This document shows positions 1-8,752 of a stretch of DNA of 64,000 bases, in pieces. Made by a program: the position numbers and the translations under genes. The notes beneath the pieces are model-generated. The model worked only from the letters and a program-made list of their open reading frames with translations, did not search any database and was not told the DNA's origin. This stretch comes from FEN-1219 sp036563665 (GTDB lineage Bacteria > Pseudomonadota > Gammaproteobacteria > Steroidobacterales > Rariloculaceae), in the NCBI GenBank assembly GCA_036563665.1, contig DATCLY010000015.1, positions 27,143 through 91,142 on the forward strand. The letters run 5' to 3'. Each line of letters begins with the position of its first letter. The stretch's first letter is position 1.

Positions 1-785
1 GCCAGGATGCTGACCGACGGCACCACGATGTCGAGCCGACCCTCGCCCACCTCGTCCAGCGCGAGCAGCGCCTCGTTCTCCCACGCGAGCAGCACGTCGC
101 CGATGCCGCGCTGCACGAAAGTGTTGGTCGCCGCCCGGGCGCCGCGATCGAGCACGGGAACGCGCCCGAACAGGCTCGTCACGAAGCGGCGCGCTTCGGC
201 CTCCGCGCGGGCGATCTCGTCCGGGCCGCTCGTCGCGAGCGCCGCAAGGTCGCCGCCGAGCGCCTGCTCGAGCGCGTAGCCCCACGCCGCGAGATAGTTC
301 CAGCGGGCGCCGCCCGACGTCTTCGGGTTGGGCGTGACCACCGCGACATCGGGCCGCAGCAGATCCGGCCAGTCGCGCACGCCGAGCGGATTGCCCTCGC
401 GCACGAGAAAGACGATCGTGGAGGTGTACGGCGCGCTGTTCCACGGCAGCCGCGACTGCCAATCCGGGCGCAGCCGCCGGCTGAAGCGCTGGATCGCGTC
501 CACGTCGTACGCGAGCGCGAGCGTCACGACGTCGGCGTCGAGCCCGTCGATGACGGCGCGGGCCTGGCTGCCGGAGCCGGCGTGCGACTGCTGCACCGTC
601 ACGCGCTGGCCCGTCGTCGCGAGCCAGTGCTCCGCGAACGCCGCGTTGAAATCGCGATAGAGCTCGCGCGTGGGATCGTACGAGACGTTGAGCAGCCGCA
701 CCGCGGACCCGCTCGTGCCCGCATCGCCGCCGCAGGCGGCGAGCGCGACGGCCACGACGGCGAGCGACGCCAGACGCAAGAGCAT
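1..785 (-). CDS. sbp: Sulfate/thiosulfate ABC transporter substrate-binding protein (partial, 3' end outside window)
   Basis: This reading frame runs off the left edge; 261 residues are visible from an ATG at 785. The N terminus is a hydrophobic signal ending in LAAC (Cys18), so a lipoprotein is likely. After it come VRLLNVSYDPTRELY and later VTLALAYDVDAI, the typical opening of the Sbp/CysP family that binds sulfate or thiosulfate in the periplasm. A GGAAGG ribosome site precedes the start. It lies 22 bases downstream of the ATPase gene on the same strand, so the two are probably one operon; the permease genes cysT/cysW are not in view and may lie to the left. The identity as a sulfate-family binding protein is firm; the exact anion is inferred. 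Confidence 0.88.
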   Translation of the reverse strand, partial: MLLRLASLAVVAVALAACGGDAGTSGSAVRLLNVSYDPTRELYRDFNAAFAEHWLATTGQRVTVQQSHAGSGSQARAVIDGLDADVVTLALAYDVDAIQRFSRRLRPDWQSRLPWNSAPYTSTIVFLVREGNPLGVRDWPDLLRPDVAVVTPNPKTSGGARWNYLAAWGYALEQALGGDLAALATSGPDEIARAEAEARRFVTSLFGRVPVLDRGARAATNTFVQRGIGDVLLAWENEALLALDEVGEGRLDIVVPSVSIL

Positions 786-807
786 CGTTGCCTTCCCGCC
801 TTCTTGC

Positions 808-2598
808 TCAGCGCGCCGCGGCGGCCGCCACCGCCGCGCCGCTCGCACGCTGCTCGGCTTCGCTGCCGCCGCACACGATCAGCACGCCAACGAGCGCGTG
901 CGCCGCGAGCAGCCCCTCCACCTCCTCGAGCAGCGCGCGCCCGGCCGAGAGCGAAGCGAGCCCGACGAGCAGCAGCGCGGACGCGTCCGGGTCGAGGTGC
1001 CGCGGCAGCGACTCCTCGAGGCTGCCGCGGAACGTCTCGGTGCGGACGTCCACGCCGTGCAGCCTGAGCGCCGAGTTGCGCAGATCGAGCAGCTCGCGAT
1101 AGCTCGTCCCGTGCACGGCACGCTCCTCGGCGGGCACGAGCAACGTCGCGTCCGCTCGCAGGTGGCGCAGCAGGCTCCCGGCCGCAGCGAGCGCGCCGTC
1201 GCGCGCGGCGCGCGACGGCTGCAGGTGGATGAGCACCCGCGAGAGGCGCCGATCGTCGGGGCCGAGCAGCAGCACCTGCCGGGCACCGCGCTCGAGCAGC
1301 TCGAGCGCGGGACCCACTCGCTGCCGCTCCCCGGCGGGCACCACCGGCAACCCTCGCAGGGCGGCCGCATGGTCGCCGTGCTCGAGGTCGTGTCGGGTGG
1401 GCTCGATGTGCATGCGCTCCGCGAGCTCGCGTATGAGCCGCGACGTGGCCAGGCGATTGAGCGCCACGTCGCCCCGCGCCAGCAGCCGCAAGCTGCTGAT
1501 CGGAGTGGGCAGCACGTGAACGCGCTTCGCGCCCATGCGCACGCGCTGGCCCACGGCGAGCGGCGCGACCTCGGCTTCGCGGGCGGGGCGGGACGCCTCG
1601 ATCGTGAACGTGTCCGCCGCGGGGCGGACGGCGCTCGCGAGCGTCTCGCTCGCCTCCGCCGTGACCCGGATTCGCTCGACGGGGCCCACGAACTCCACGG
1701 CGGCCACGGTGCCGTGCCCGATGGCGTTCACGGGGAACGGTCCGCCGATCGGCACGAGCGTGACGTCCTCGGGACGGATGACCACGGTGGCCTCGGCGCC
1801 CGGCCGCACGGCGTGCGGCCAGCGATCCGCCTCGAGCACCGAGCCGCCGAGGCGCACGCCGCCGTCCTCGTGCCGGCCGAGCAGGAGGTTCGCGGCGCCG
1901 AGGAAGGTGGCGACGAACCGCGTGCGCGGCCGCGCGTACAGCGCGCGAGGCGTGTCGGTCTCCTGGAGCCGGCCGCGCTCCATCACGCCGATGCGGTCGG
2001 CCATCGTGAAGGCTTCTTCCTGGTCGTGCGTGACCAGGATGGTGGTGATGCCGACCGCTCTCTGGATCTCGCGGATGGCGCGGCGGAGCTCGTCGCGGAT
2101 CTTGGCGTCGAGCGCGCCGAACGGCTCGTCGAGCAGCAGCACGCGCGGCTCGTGAGCGAGCGCGCGTGCCACCGCCACGCGCTGCTGCTGCCCGCCCGAG
2201 AGCTCGCTCGGCAGCCGGTGCCCGTAGCCCTCGAGCGACACGAGCCGCAGCAGCTCGAGACGGCGCTTGCGGCGCTGCGCCGCGGGCACGCCGCGGGCCC
2301 GCAGCGCGAACTCGATGTTGTCGCTCACCGTCATGTGGCGGAACAGCGCGTAGTTCTGGAACACGAAGCCTACTTCGCGCTCGCGCGCGCTCACGTTGGT
2401 CACGTCGCGGCCGTGCAGCACGATGCGGCCGTGGTCGATGGTCGTGAGGCCCGCTATCGCGCGCAGCAGCGTGCTCTTCCCGCTGCCCGAGGGGCCGAGC
2501 AGAACGAACAGCTCCCCGTCGGCGATGCTCACGGACACGTCGCTCACGACGGGGGTGCCGTCGTAGTGCTTCGAAACTTGCTCCAAAGCGATGGACAT
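808..2598 (-). CDS. cysA: Sulfate ABC transporter ATP-binding protein with C-terminal Usp-like extension
   Basis: The first ~350 residues are a CysA-type ABC ATPase that powers sulfate import at the inner membrane. Walker A is GPSGSGKST (35-43), the signature ELSGGQQQR is at 132-140, and Walker B VLLLDEP is at 153-159. A TOBE-like regulatory region follows and ends near MGAKRVHVLP. CysA proteins usually stop around 330-370 residues; this one is 596. The extra ~230 residues contain RVLIHLQPSR, then GVDVRTETFRG, then ALLLVGLAS, the strand order seen in universal stress proteins. The start at MSIALEQ was chosen because it matches the family start. An upstream in-frame ATG at 2655 would add 19 residues that would include a strong hairpin. 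Confidence 0.9.
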   Translation of the reverse strand: MSIALEQVSKHYDGTPVVSDVSVSIADGELFVLLGPSGSGKSTLLRAIAGLTTIDHGRIVLHGRDVTNVSAREREVGFVFQNYALFRHMTVSDNIEFALRARGVPAAQRRKRRLELLRLVSLEGYGHRLPSELSGGQQQRVAVARALAHEPRVLLLDEPFGALDAKIRDELRRAIREIQRAVGITTILVTHDQEEAFTMADRIGVMERGRLQETDTPRALYARPRTRFVATFLGAANLLLGRHEDGGVRLGGSVLEADRWPHAVRPGAEATVVIRPEDVTLVPIGGPFPVNAIGHGTVAAVEFVGPVERIRVTAEASETLASAVRPAADTFTIEASRPAREAEVAPLAVGQRVRMGAKRVHVLPTPISSLRLLARGDVALNRLATSRLIRELAERMHIEPTRHDLEHGDHAAALRGLPVVPAGERQRVGPALELLERGARQVLLLGPDDRRLSRVLIHLQPSRAARDGALAAAGSLLRHLRADATLLVPAEERAVHGTSYRELLDLRNSALRLHGVDVRTETFRGSLEESLPRHLDPDASALLLVGLASLSAGRALLEEVEGLLAAHALVGVLIVCGGSEAEQRASGAAVAAAAAR

Positions 2599-2612
2599 GC
2601 CGACCGATTCCC

Positions 2613-2635
2613 GCGGCGCCGATGGGCGGCGCCGC
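2613..2635. other. Perfect 8-bp GC hairpin upstream of cysA
   Basis: GCGGCGCC and its exact reverse complement GGCGCCGC are separated by seven bases, ending about 15 bases before the chosen cysA start. There is no T-run, so it is not a clear intrinsic terminator. It could end transcription from the upstream porin gene, or lie in the cysA leader and mask its ribosome site. Confidence 0.45.
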
Positions 2636-2714
2636 ACTTCGAACATCCCTGGCATGCTAGCGGCGGCGGGTCACTCAGTCGGTCGCAGCCGGGTAACGAA
2701 GCGGTAACAGCGGC

Positions 2715-4235
2715 CTATCGCGCCCGGCCCCCGCCGGTCGCCGGCTCCCGGGCCGGGCGCCGGGCGAACGCGTAGGTCAGGTCGGCATAGACGAAAGTCG
2801 TGTCGCCCTGCCGGGTGGCGTTCGGCGCCTGGCGCAGGAAGCGGCCCGCGTCGAGATGCGTCACGCCCGCGTCGAGCCGCAGGACCCCGGGGACGAGCCA
2901 GCGCCGGAAACGGGCGTCGAGCTGGCGGCCGCCGTCGCGGCCCGACGCGCCCGTAGGGTCGCGCACGCCGGTGCTCGCGAACGCGTCGGCCGCCGCCGCG
3001 AGCCGGACGGCGCGGTAGGCCACGAACGCATCGGTGCGCGAACCCGGCGTGAGCGTGAGCCGCACGCCGACCGTGTCGATGTTCTCGCGGCCGAGCGCGC
3101 CGTAGATGCTCGTCGGCGCGAGATCCACGCGCCGGTTGCCGAACAGCGCGTCGAAGCGGCCCCATCGCCCGTCGGCCGGATCGGCGTCGCCGCTGCCGCG
3201 CTCGTGCTCGATGGCGATGCGCGGCGACCACGGGCGCCGCAGCGTGAAGCCCGCCTGCGCGTGCCGGAAGCGGGCGCGCACGTCGAGATCGCGCACGTCC
3301 TGCGGCGCGGCCGACGCCCGCGCATCGCCCCGCTGCCATGCGGCCTCCACCTCGAAGTCCCAGGTGCCGGGCGCGGCAGCCCGCGCGATGCGCCAGCCGG
3401 CCGTCACGAGGCGGCGGTCGCGCGTCTCGACGTGGGGCGGGCCGTCGCGCTCCCGCAAGCCGAACGCATAGACCTCGGCCCGCGCGCGGCGCGCGGGCGC
3501 CGGTCGCTCGTAGAACGCGCCCCAGAAACGGACCGTCGCGCTCTCCTCGTCCAGCTCGATCTCGTTGTCGAGCAGTGCCTCGCGCTCCGCGGGTCGCACG
3601 TCGACCGGCCGCACGGCGAACGCGATCACGCGACCGGCCCCGACCGGCCGCTCTGCCACGACCCCCGTGAACGTGCGGGGCACGTCGCGATACACCTCCG
3701 CGGCCACGAGCCGGCCGCTGCCGAGCTCGAGCAACGAGCGTCCGGCCTGCAGGCGCCAGCGGGTCTCCTCCGCCCGGCCGACGCGAAAGCTCGCGTACGC
3801 CTGTGCCAGGTCGAGAGCGTTCACGATCGAGGTGGACACGGCGCTCTGCCGATCGGTCAGATAGGCGCGCGCGTCCTGCAGCTCGCCCACCGCGGTGACG
3901 CGGGGCCACTGCGCCTCGACCCGGAAGGCGGTGCGCAGAGACAGGACGCGGTCGTCGCCTGCGAGCCCGGGGCGGAACTGATCGTCGAGATACGCGAAGC
4001 GCACGCGGTGGCTGCCGGCGTAAGCGACGGACACGCGGGACCGATCGCCTGCGGGCGCCTGCCCGTCGCCGGACGGCGCGAGCGCGGGCTCCGCCGCGTG
4101 CGCCGCCGCCGCGAGCAGCGCGAGGCTCGCGACGGCCACGATGCCCCGCGAGCCGGCGAGCCCGTCCTGCCCTCGCCGTCGCCGGGCCGCCGTCCCGGAC
4201 CCGCGCGTGCCGTCCCGCGGCCGCTCGTTGCTCAT
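2715..4235 (-). CDS. Alginate-export (AlgE-like) family outer-membrane porin
   Basis: This 506-residue protein has an Arg-rich start, a hydrophobic stretch ending AAAAHAAE (signal peptide with a long n-region), and then alternating beta-strand sequence through to the C terminus (TTFVYADLTYAFAR). Recognisable family pieces include LLELGSGRL, DVPRTFTGV and the FDALFGNRR region. Members of the alginate-export family form 18-strand outer-membrane barrels for anionic or other small solutes; the substrate here is unknown. It is encoded just upstream of the sulfate ABC genes on the same strand, so a role in anion entry is possible but unproven. A start further inside (GTG before AVASLALL) would give a more ordinary signal peptide. 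Confidence 0.75.
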   Translation of the reverse strand: MSNERPRDGTRGSGTAARRRRGQDGLAGSRGIVAVASLALLAAAAHAAEPALAPSGDGQAPAGDRSRVSVAYAGSHRVRFAYLDDQFRPGLAGDDRVLSLRTAFRVEAQWPRVTAVGELQDARAYLTDRQSAVSTSIVNALDLAQAYASFRVGRAEETRWRLQAGRSLLELGSGRLVAAEVYRDVPRTFTGVVAERPVGAGRVIAFAVRPVDVRPAEREALLDNEIELDEESATVRFWGAFYERPAPARRARAEVYAFGLRERDGPPHVETRDRRLVTAGWRIARAAAPGTWDFEVEAAWQRGDARASAAPQDVRDLDVRARFRHAQAGFTLRRPWSPRIAIEHERGSGDADPADGRWGRFDALFGNRRVDLAPTSIYGALGRENIDTVGVRLTLTPGSRTDAFVAYRAVRLAAAADAFASTGVRDPTGASGRDGGRQLDARFRRWLVPGVLRLDAGVTHLDAGRFLRQAPNATRQGDTTFVYADLTYAFARRPAREPATGGGRAR

Positions 4236-4358
4236 CCGCGCAGAGCGTAGAGACGCCCGGTTACGCCGTCGGTAGCGTCGCGGTCACGGCCGCGGCGCCC
4301 CTCGGTGGCATGTGCCTTGCAGGCGAGCAGCTCGAGGCTACGAGGAGAAGGCCGAGCG

Positions 4359-4517
4359 ATGGACGTCCTGCGCATCATCATCGCGATCCTGCTGCCGCCG
4401 CTCGGCGTGTTCCTGCAGGTCGGCCTGGGGCTTCAGTTCTGGCTCAACATCCTCCTGACGCTGCTCGGCTACATTCCGGGCATCGTGCACGCCGTCTGGG
4501 TCATCGCCCGCCGTTGA
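4359..4517 (+). CDS. YqaE/Pmp3 family small membrane protein
   Basis: A 52-residue protein with two hydrophobic helices and the family hallmark LLPPLGVFLQVG, followed by ILLTLLGYIPGIVHA. Pmp3/YqaE proteins are tiny inner-membrane proteins linked to membrane potential and salt or cold stress. GAGGAGAAGG lies upstream of the ATG at 4359. An upstream in-frame TTG (4305) would add 18 residues unlike the family and was not used. Confidence 0.88.
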   Translation: MDVLRIIIAILLPPLGVFLQVGLGLQFWLNILLTLLGYIPGIVHAVWVIARR

Positions 4518-4577
4518 CCGCGCCGGCGCGGGCCCGAGTAAGCTTGGCACCGGTTGCGTCGAGCGGAGTGGGACCGG

Positions 4578-4934
4578 ATGGCATGGCCCTGGCTCGCGAT
4601 GATCGCGAGGAACATACCCTGGGTGGAGCTCGCGCGGCGCGCGCCGGAGATCGTCGCGAAGTCCCGCGTGCTCCTCGAGGAGAGCCGCCGGCAGAGCGGC
4701 GCCCCCGCGGCCGAAGGCAGCCTCGAGGACCTGCGCCGCCGCGTGGCGGCGCTCGAGCAGCGCGACGCCGAGCACGCGCGGCTCCTCGCGGCCATGGTCG
4801 AGCAGATCCAGGGCCTCACGACGGCCGTCGAGGTGCTCACGGCCCGTAACCGCCTGCTGACCGTCGCCGTGGCGGTCTTGGTGGCAGCCCTGCTCGCGTC
4901 GGTCATGTGGGCCCGCGTCTGGCTCGCGCCGTGA
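4578..4934 (+). CDS. Hypothetical coiled-coil protein with C-terminal membrane anchor
   Basis: A protein of about 118 residues that I do not assign to a family. It starts MAWPWLAMIARNIPWVEL, has a charged central helix with heptad-like spacing (LRRRVAALEQRDAEHARLL), and ends in one hydrophobic segment (LLTVAVAVLVAALLASVMW). This looks like a tail-anchored inner-membrane protein that can oligomerise. The ATG at 4578 has GGAG 12 bases upstream; an earlier TTG at 4554 is less likely. The next gene overlaps its stop codon, so the two are translationally coupled. Confidence 0.7.
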   Translation: MAWPWLAMIARNIPWVELARRAPEIVAKSRVLLEESRRQSGAPAAEGSLEDLRRRVAALEQRDAEHARLLAAMVEQIQGLTTAVEVLTARNRLLTVAVAVLVAALLASVMWARVWLAP

Positions 4935-5632
4935 GGGACGGCGCCTCGGGGCTCCTGGCCTGGATCGGCGCGCACGAGCGCGGCTTCCTCGTCGCGCTGC
5001 TGCTCGCGGCGGGTGGGGTGTGGCTGTTCGCGGAGCTCGCCGACGAGGTGGCCGAGGGCGAGACGCGGGCGATCGACGAGCGGCTGCTGCTCGCGCTGCG
5101 CGAGCGCGACGACCCGAACGACCCGCTCGGGCCCGCCTGGGCCGAGGAGCTCGCGCGGGACGTCACGGGTCTCGGCGGCGCGGGCGTGCTCGGCTTCGTC
5201 ACGCTCGCCGGCGCCGGCTTCCTGTTCCTGCAAGGCAAGCGCTACCTCGCGCTGTACGTGCTGGCCGCGATCGGCAGCGGCGCGCTGCTTTCGCTGCTGC
5301 TCAAGAGCGGCTTCGACCGGCCGCGCCCCGACCTCGTGGCGCACGGCCAGACGGTTTACACGAGCAGCTTCCCGAGCGGCCACGCGATGCTCTCGGCCGT
5401 CACGTTCCTCACGCTCGGGGCCCTGCTCGCGAGCGCGCAGTCGAGCCGGCGCCTGCGCGCGTATCTGCTGGGGCTCGCGGCGCTGCTGAGCGCGGCCGTG
5501 GGCACGAGCCGGATCTACCTCGGCGTGCATTGGCCCACGGACGTGCTGGCCGGCTGGACGGCCGGGGCGGCCTGGGCGCTCGTCTGCTGGGGTGTCGCCG
5601 AATACCTGCGGCGGCGGGGCCGCGTGGAGTGA
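4931..5632 (+). CDS. PAP2-superfamily phosphatase
   Basis: An integral membrane phosphatase with the three PAP2 catalytic motifs in order: KSGFDRPRPD, then FPSGHAM, then SRIYLGVHWPTD. The spacing matches bacterial lipid phosphatases of the PgpB/undecaprenyl-pyrophosphate-phosphatase type, whose active site faces the periplasm; the substrate cannot be told from sequence. Several hydrophobic helices flank the motifs. The GTG at 4931 overlaps the previous stop codon as GTGA. An ATG at 4907 would add eight residues with a longer overlap and is an acceptable alternative. Confidence 0.87.
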   Translation: MRDGASGLLAWIGAHERGFLVALLLAAGGVWLFAELADEVAEGETRAIDERLLLALRERDDPNDPLGPAWAEELARDVTGLGGAGVLGFVTLAGAGFLFLQGKRYLALYVLAAIGSGALLSLLLKSGFDRPRPDLVAHGQTVYTSSFPSGHAMLSAVTFLTLGALLASAQSSRRLRAYLLGLAALLSAAVGTSRIYLGVHWPTDVLAGWTAGAAWALVCWGVAEYLRRRGRVE

Positions 5633-5720
5633 GCCGTACGCTTGAACGAAATTTGCGACGCACGCCGCGGGAGCCCAGAATAGTCACGCCGCCGCAACGC
5701 AAAAGGGCTATAAGGCGCGT

Positions 5721-6188
5721 ATGCCCAGCTCGACCCACACGACCCGTCGCGTGCTCGTCGTCGATGACGACCGCGATGGGGCCGACAGCCTCGGCCTGCT
5801 GCTCGCCCTCGACGGTCACAAGACGTTCGTCTGCTACGACGGTCGCACGGCGCTCGAGATGCTGGCGACGGAACGCCCGGAGATCGCGCTGCTCGACATC
5901 GGCATGCCGGACTGCGACGGCTACGAGCTCTGCGCGAGCATCCGTCGGGAGCCGTGGGGCGAGAACGTGTTGCTCTTCGCCCTGACGGGCTGGGCCCGCG
6001 AGGAGGATCGCCAGCGAGCCATCGAAGCCGGCTTCGACGGGTATCTCATCAAGCCCGTGTCCATCGATAACCTGAAGGCACTGCTCGCCGATCCCGCAGC
6101 GCGCTCGGACAGGCTCGCACGCGAGAGCCGCCTCGATCCGCTCGGCGTGACCCAGGACGCCCGCTCGAGACAAGCCGAGAACGGTTGA
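5721..6188 (+). CDS. Stand-alone response-regulator receiver protein
   Basis: A 155-residue CheY-like receiver domain with no DNA-binding output. It carries the acidic pair in VVDDDRDG (residues 15-17), the phospho-acceptor Asp59 in LLDIGMP, the switch Thr89 (FALTGW) and Lys111 (LIKPVS). The C-terminal ~35 residues are charged and unstructured. Such single-domain regulators act by binding a partner; no histidine kinase lies nearby, so the partner is unknown. It sits alone, 88 bases after the phosphatase gene. Confidence 0.88.
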   Translation: MPSSTHTTRRVLVVDDDRDGADSLGLLLALDGHKTFVCYDGRTALEMLATERPEIALLDIGMPDCDGYELCASIRREPWGENVLLFALTGWAREEDRQRAIEAGFDGYLIKPVSIDNLKALLADPAARSDRLARESRLDPLGVTQDARSRQAENG

Positions 6189-6243
6189 CCCTCTCGAAAC
6201 GGTGGCACGCAACTTGCTGCCGAGCGCGTGACAACACGCGGAG

Positions 6244-7065
6244 ATGGAGGGCATGACGAAGCGCGCATGGGGAGCTGTCGTGGCGGCCCTGCTCGCCGCC
6301 TGCGGCGACACGGGTCCGAGCACCACGCCGAGCGGTCAGTCGGAGTCGCTACGCACTCAACTGCTCGAGCTCGGCGCCGCGTTGATGCAGGAGTCGACGC
6401 CGCTCGCGCCCATGGACATCTATCTCGTCGGCTTCCATCCGCTCAAGGACGACCCCACGCGGCAGCTCGAAGCGCATCACTACTGCTCGCAGGTGAACGA
6501 GGACTTCGCCCAATGCGTGCTGTTCGACGGCAACACGCGCGGGGCGAACATGAACGGCGTGGAGTACATCATCTCCGCGCGCCTGTACGAAACGCTGCCG
6601 GAAGAAGAGAAGCAGTACTGGCACCCGCACAACTACGAGATCCTGTCGGGACAGCTCGTCGCGCCCCGCCTGCCGCAGAAGGCCGAGCTCGCGCTCATGC
6701 GCAGCAAGCTCGGCACCTACGGCAAGACCTGGCACTTCTGGAACACGGGCCACTACGGCACGACCGGCGACGCGCTGCCGCTCGGCGCGCCGCGGCTCGC
6801 CTGGTCCTTCAACCGCGACGGCGAGGCGCTGCCCGGGCTCGTCGAGGAGCGCGACGTGCGGATGGACGTAGATACCGGCAAGAAGCGGCGCGCGCGCGAG
6901 GCGCTCGCCGCGGAGGCGCAGCCGCAGGCCGGGGTAGACGCGCTGCGCGGCCGCTTCGGACGCGAGACGGTGGACCTGCCGGGCGTGCGCGACGTGGCCG
7001 CGCCGGAAGAGCCGGTTGCGCCCGAGGGCGACTTGCCGCCCGCCGACAGCAACGCACCGCATTGA
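6244..7065 (+). CDS. DUF1264 (OBAP-like) family lipoprotein
   Basis: A 273-residue protein with a lipoprotein signal ending LLAAC, then a DUF1264 core: MDIYLVGFHPLKDD, LEAHHYCSQVNEDF, QCVLFDG, NGVEYIISARLYETLP and YWHPHNYEILSG. The same family includes plant oil-body-associated proteins; its bacterial function is unknown. The C-terminal ~60 residues are Ala/Glu/Pro-rich. The last 13 codons and the stop lie inside the first copy of a 54-base tandem repeat, so the C terminus appears to have been written by a repeat element. An alternative start is the ATG three codons on (MTKRAW). Confidence 0.82.
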   Translation: MEGMTKRAWGAVVAALLAACGDTGPSTTPSGQSESLRTQLLELGAALMQESTPLAPMDIYLVGFHPLKDDPTRQLEAHHYCSQVNEDFAQCVLFDGNTRGANMNGVEYIISARLYETLPEEEKQYWHPHNYEILSGQLVAPRLPQKAELALMRSKLGTYGKTWHFWNTGHYGTTGDALPLGAPRLAWSFNRDGEALPGLVEERDVRMDVDTGKKRRAREALAAEAQPQAGVDALRGRFGRETVDLPGVRDVAAPEEPVAPEGDLPPADSNAPH

Positions 7066-7131
7066 CGAATCCTGTGGGAGGGCGCCTTGCCGCCCGCCGA
7101 TAGCAACACACCGCATTGACGAATCCTGTGG
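7024..7131 (+). repeat. 54-bp tandem repeat (two copies) leading into a REP palindrome
   Basis: Copies at 7024-7077 and 7078-7131 differ at only three positions. Each holds GGGCG-N6-CGCCC (a hairpin), the segment CACCGCATTGACGAATCC and a GTGGGAG tail. The second copy runs straight into the palindrome at 7128-7154. Copy one contains the stop codon of the DUF1264 gene. Confidence 0.85.
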
Positions 7132-7154
7132 GAGCGGCTTTCCAGCCGCGATTC
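7128..7154 (+). repeat. REP-like palindrome
   Basis: GTGGGAGCGGCTTTCCAGCC followed by GCGATTC. The inner CGGCT/AGCCG arms form a stem. The same element recurs near 21.5, 30.7, 43.7 and 51.3 kb, always between or at the ends of genes. Confidence 0.8.
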
Positions 7155-7291
7155 TTCGCGACACCGAACGAAGAGTCGCTCTTGCCGCGCTCGCAACGGG
7201 CCATCGACCGGTAATACCGTGCGCCGCTCGGGGGCTCGCACCGCGCCGCGCCTCGTGGACCGAAGCGCCCGGCGGCCCCTATCATCCCGCG

Positions 7292-8752
7292 ATGCCTCGC
7301 CCCCCTTCGACGCTGTTCGAAGACGCCATCGACGTGCCGGCATGGCTCGAGTCGGATCGAGCGACGCCGTACGCCGAACGCGTGCGACGCGACCGGCTCA
7401 TCGGTCGCGAGACGGCCGATCGCCGGCCGCTCGAGCGCGTACGGCGCTGGTGGCGCGCGGTGGGGCCCGACGGCGACACGGCCGGCGCGCGTCTCGCCCG
7501 CATCCGCGGCTTCGTCACGCTGGCGATGGTGCTGCTCGGCTTCGCGGCCGGCGTCGCGGTGGCGCTGGCGGCGTTTCGCTACGACGGCTCGGAGCCCGTG
7601 AACGTGGTCCGCGTCCTCGCGCTGCTCGTGGCGCTGCCGCTGCTGCTGCTCCTCTTGTCGTTGCTGCTCCTGCCGGGCCGCGTGCCGGGGCTGCGTGGCT
7701 TGCAGGACGCGCTCGCGGGTTTGAGCCCCGGGGCGCTCGCCGGCGCGGTCTTCCGGCGGCTCGCGCACGCGCCGCCCGATCTCGAGCGGCTGTTCGACTT
7801 TCACGCGGCGCGCGCGACGGCAGGACGGTTCGCGAAGTGGCAGCTCCTCTACTGGTCGCAGACCTCGGCCGTCGCGTTCAACCTCGCGGCGCTCGCGACG
7901 GCCGTGCTGCTCGTGACGTTCACGGACCTCGCCTTCGGCTGGAGCACCACGCTGTCCGCGGATCCCGCGATCGTCGCGCACCTCGTGCGGGTGATCGCGT
8001 GGCCGTGGCACGCGCTCGTGCCGAACGCGGTGCCGGACCTCGCGCTCGTCGAGCGCTCGCAGTTCTTCCGCTTGGGCGGCGCCGGCGCCTTCGATCCCGA
8101 GACGTCGCGCGCGCTCGGTGGCTGGTGGCCGTTCACGGTGATGGCCATCGTCACCTACGGCCTGCTGCCGCGCCTCGTGCTGCTCGCGCTCTCGGCGGCG
8201 AGGCTTCGCGCCGCGACACGCGCGCTGCTGCTCGACGATCCGCGCGTCGCGGCGCTGCTCGATCGCATGGCGGCGCCGGCGCTCGAGAGCGGCCCCGCGG
8301 AGCCCGAGGAACGACCGGAGCCGCGCGCGCCGGCCGCGCGGCGTCGCGTGGGCCGCATCGAAGGCAGCGCGCGCGCCGTGATCTGGAGCAACAGCATCGG
8401 CGAGGAAGCCGCGCGCGAGTACGCCCGCCGTCACCTCGGCCTCGAGGTCACCGACGTGGCCTCCGCAGGCGGCGGGCGCACCGTTCACGAGGACGAGGTG
8501 GCGCTCGAGCGCCTCGCCGCGCGAGACGAAAAACCGCTGCTCGTGTTCACGCCAGCGTGGGAACCGCCGCTCCTCGAGTTCGCCGACTTCGTGGCGGCTG
8601 CACGCCGGCGCATCGGCGAGTCCGCGTCGATCATCGTCGTGCCGGTGCCGGAGACGCCGCGCGCCGTCACGGACGTGGAGCGCGACACCTGGTCGCGGGC
8701 CGTGGCGCGGCTGCCCGATTCGCGCGTCTACCTCGAGACCGGTGCCGCATGA
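7292..8752 (+). CDS. DUF2868 domain membrane protein
   Basis: A protein of about 486 residues with an acidic start, a soluble stretch, and pairs of hydrophobic helices (GFVTLAMVLLGFAAGVAV; LLVALPLLLLLLSLLLL; LATAVLLVTFTDL; VMAIVTYGLLPRLVLL). It matches DUF2868, a family of unknown function found in proteobacteria directly upstream of a DUF3482 GTPase, exactly as here. The ATG at 7292 was preferred over a start about 90 codons earlier that would read through the repeat block. Its stop overlaps the next start (ATGA). Confidence 0.82.
   Translation: MPRPPSTLFEDAIDVPAWLESDRATPYAERVRRDRLIGRETADRRPLERVRRWWRAVGPDGDTAGARLARIRGFVTLAMVLLGFAAGVAVALAAFRYDGSEPVNVVRVLALLVALPLLLLLLSLLLLPGRVPGLRGLQDALAGLSPGALAGAVFRRLAHAPPDLERLFDFHAARATAGRFAKWQLLYWSQTSAVAFNLAALATAVLLVTFTDLAFGWSTTLSADPAIVAHLVRVIAWPWHALVPNAVPDLALVERSQFFRLGGAGAFDPETSRALGGWWPFTVMAIVTYGLLPRLVLLALSAARLRAATRALLLDDPRVAALLDRMAAPALESGPAEPEERPEPRAPAARRRVGRIEGSARAVIWSNSIGEEAAREYARRHLGLEVTDVASAGGGRTVHEDEVALERLAARDEKPLLVFTPAWEPPLLEFADFVAAARRRIGESASIIVVPVPETPRAVTDVERDTWSRAVARLPDSRVYLETGAA

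Noticed and set aside
670..2775. Plus-strand open frame of 701 codons over cysA
   Set aside because: High GC keeps the antisense frame open; the minus strand encodes a clear ABC ATPase.
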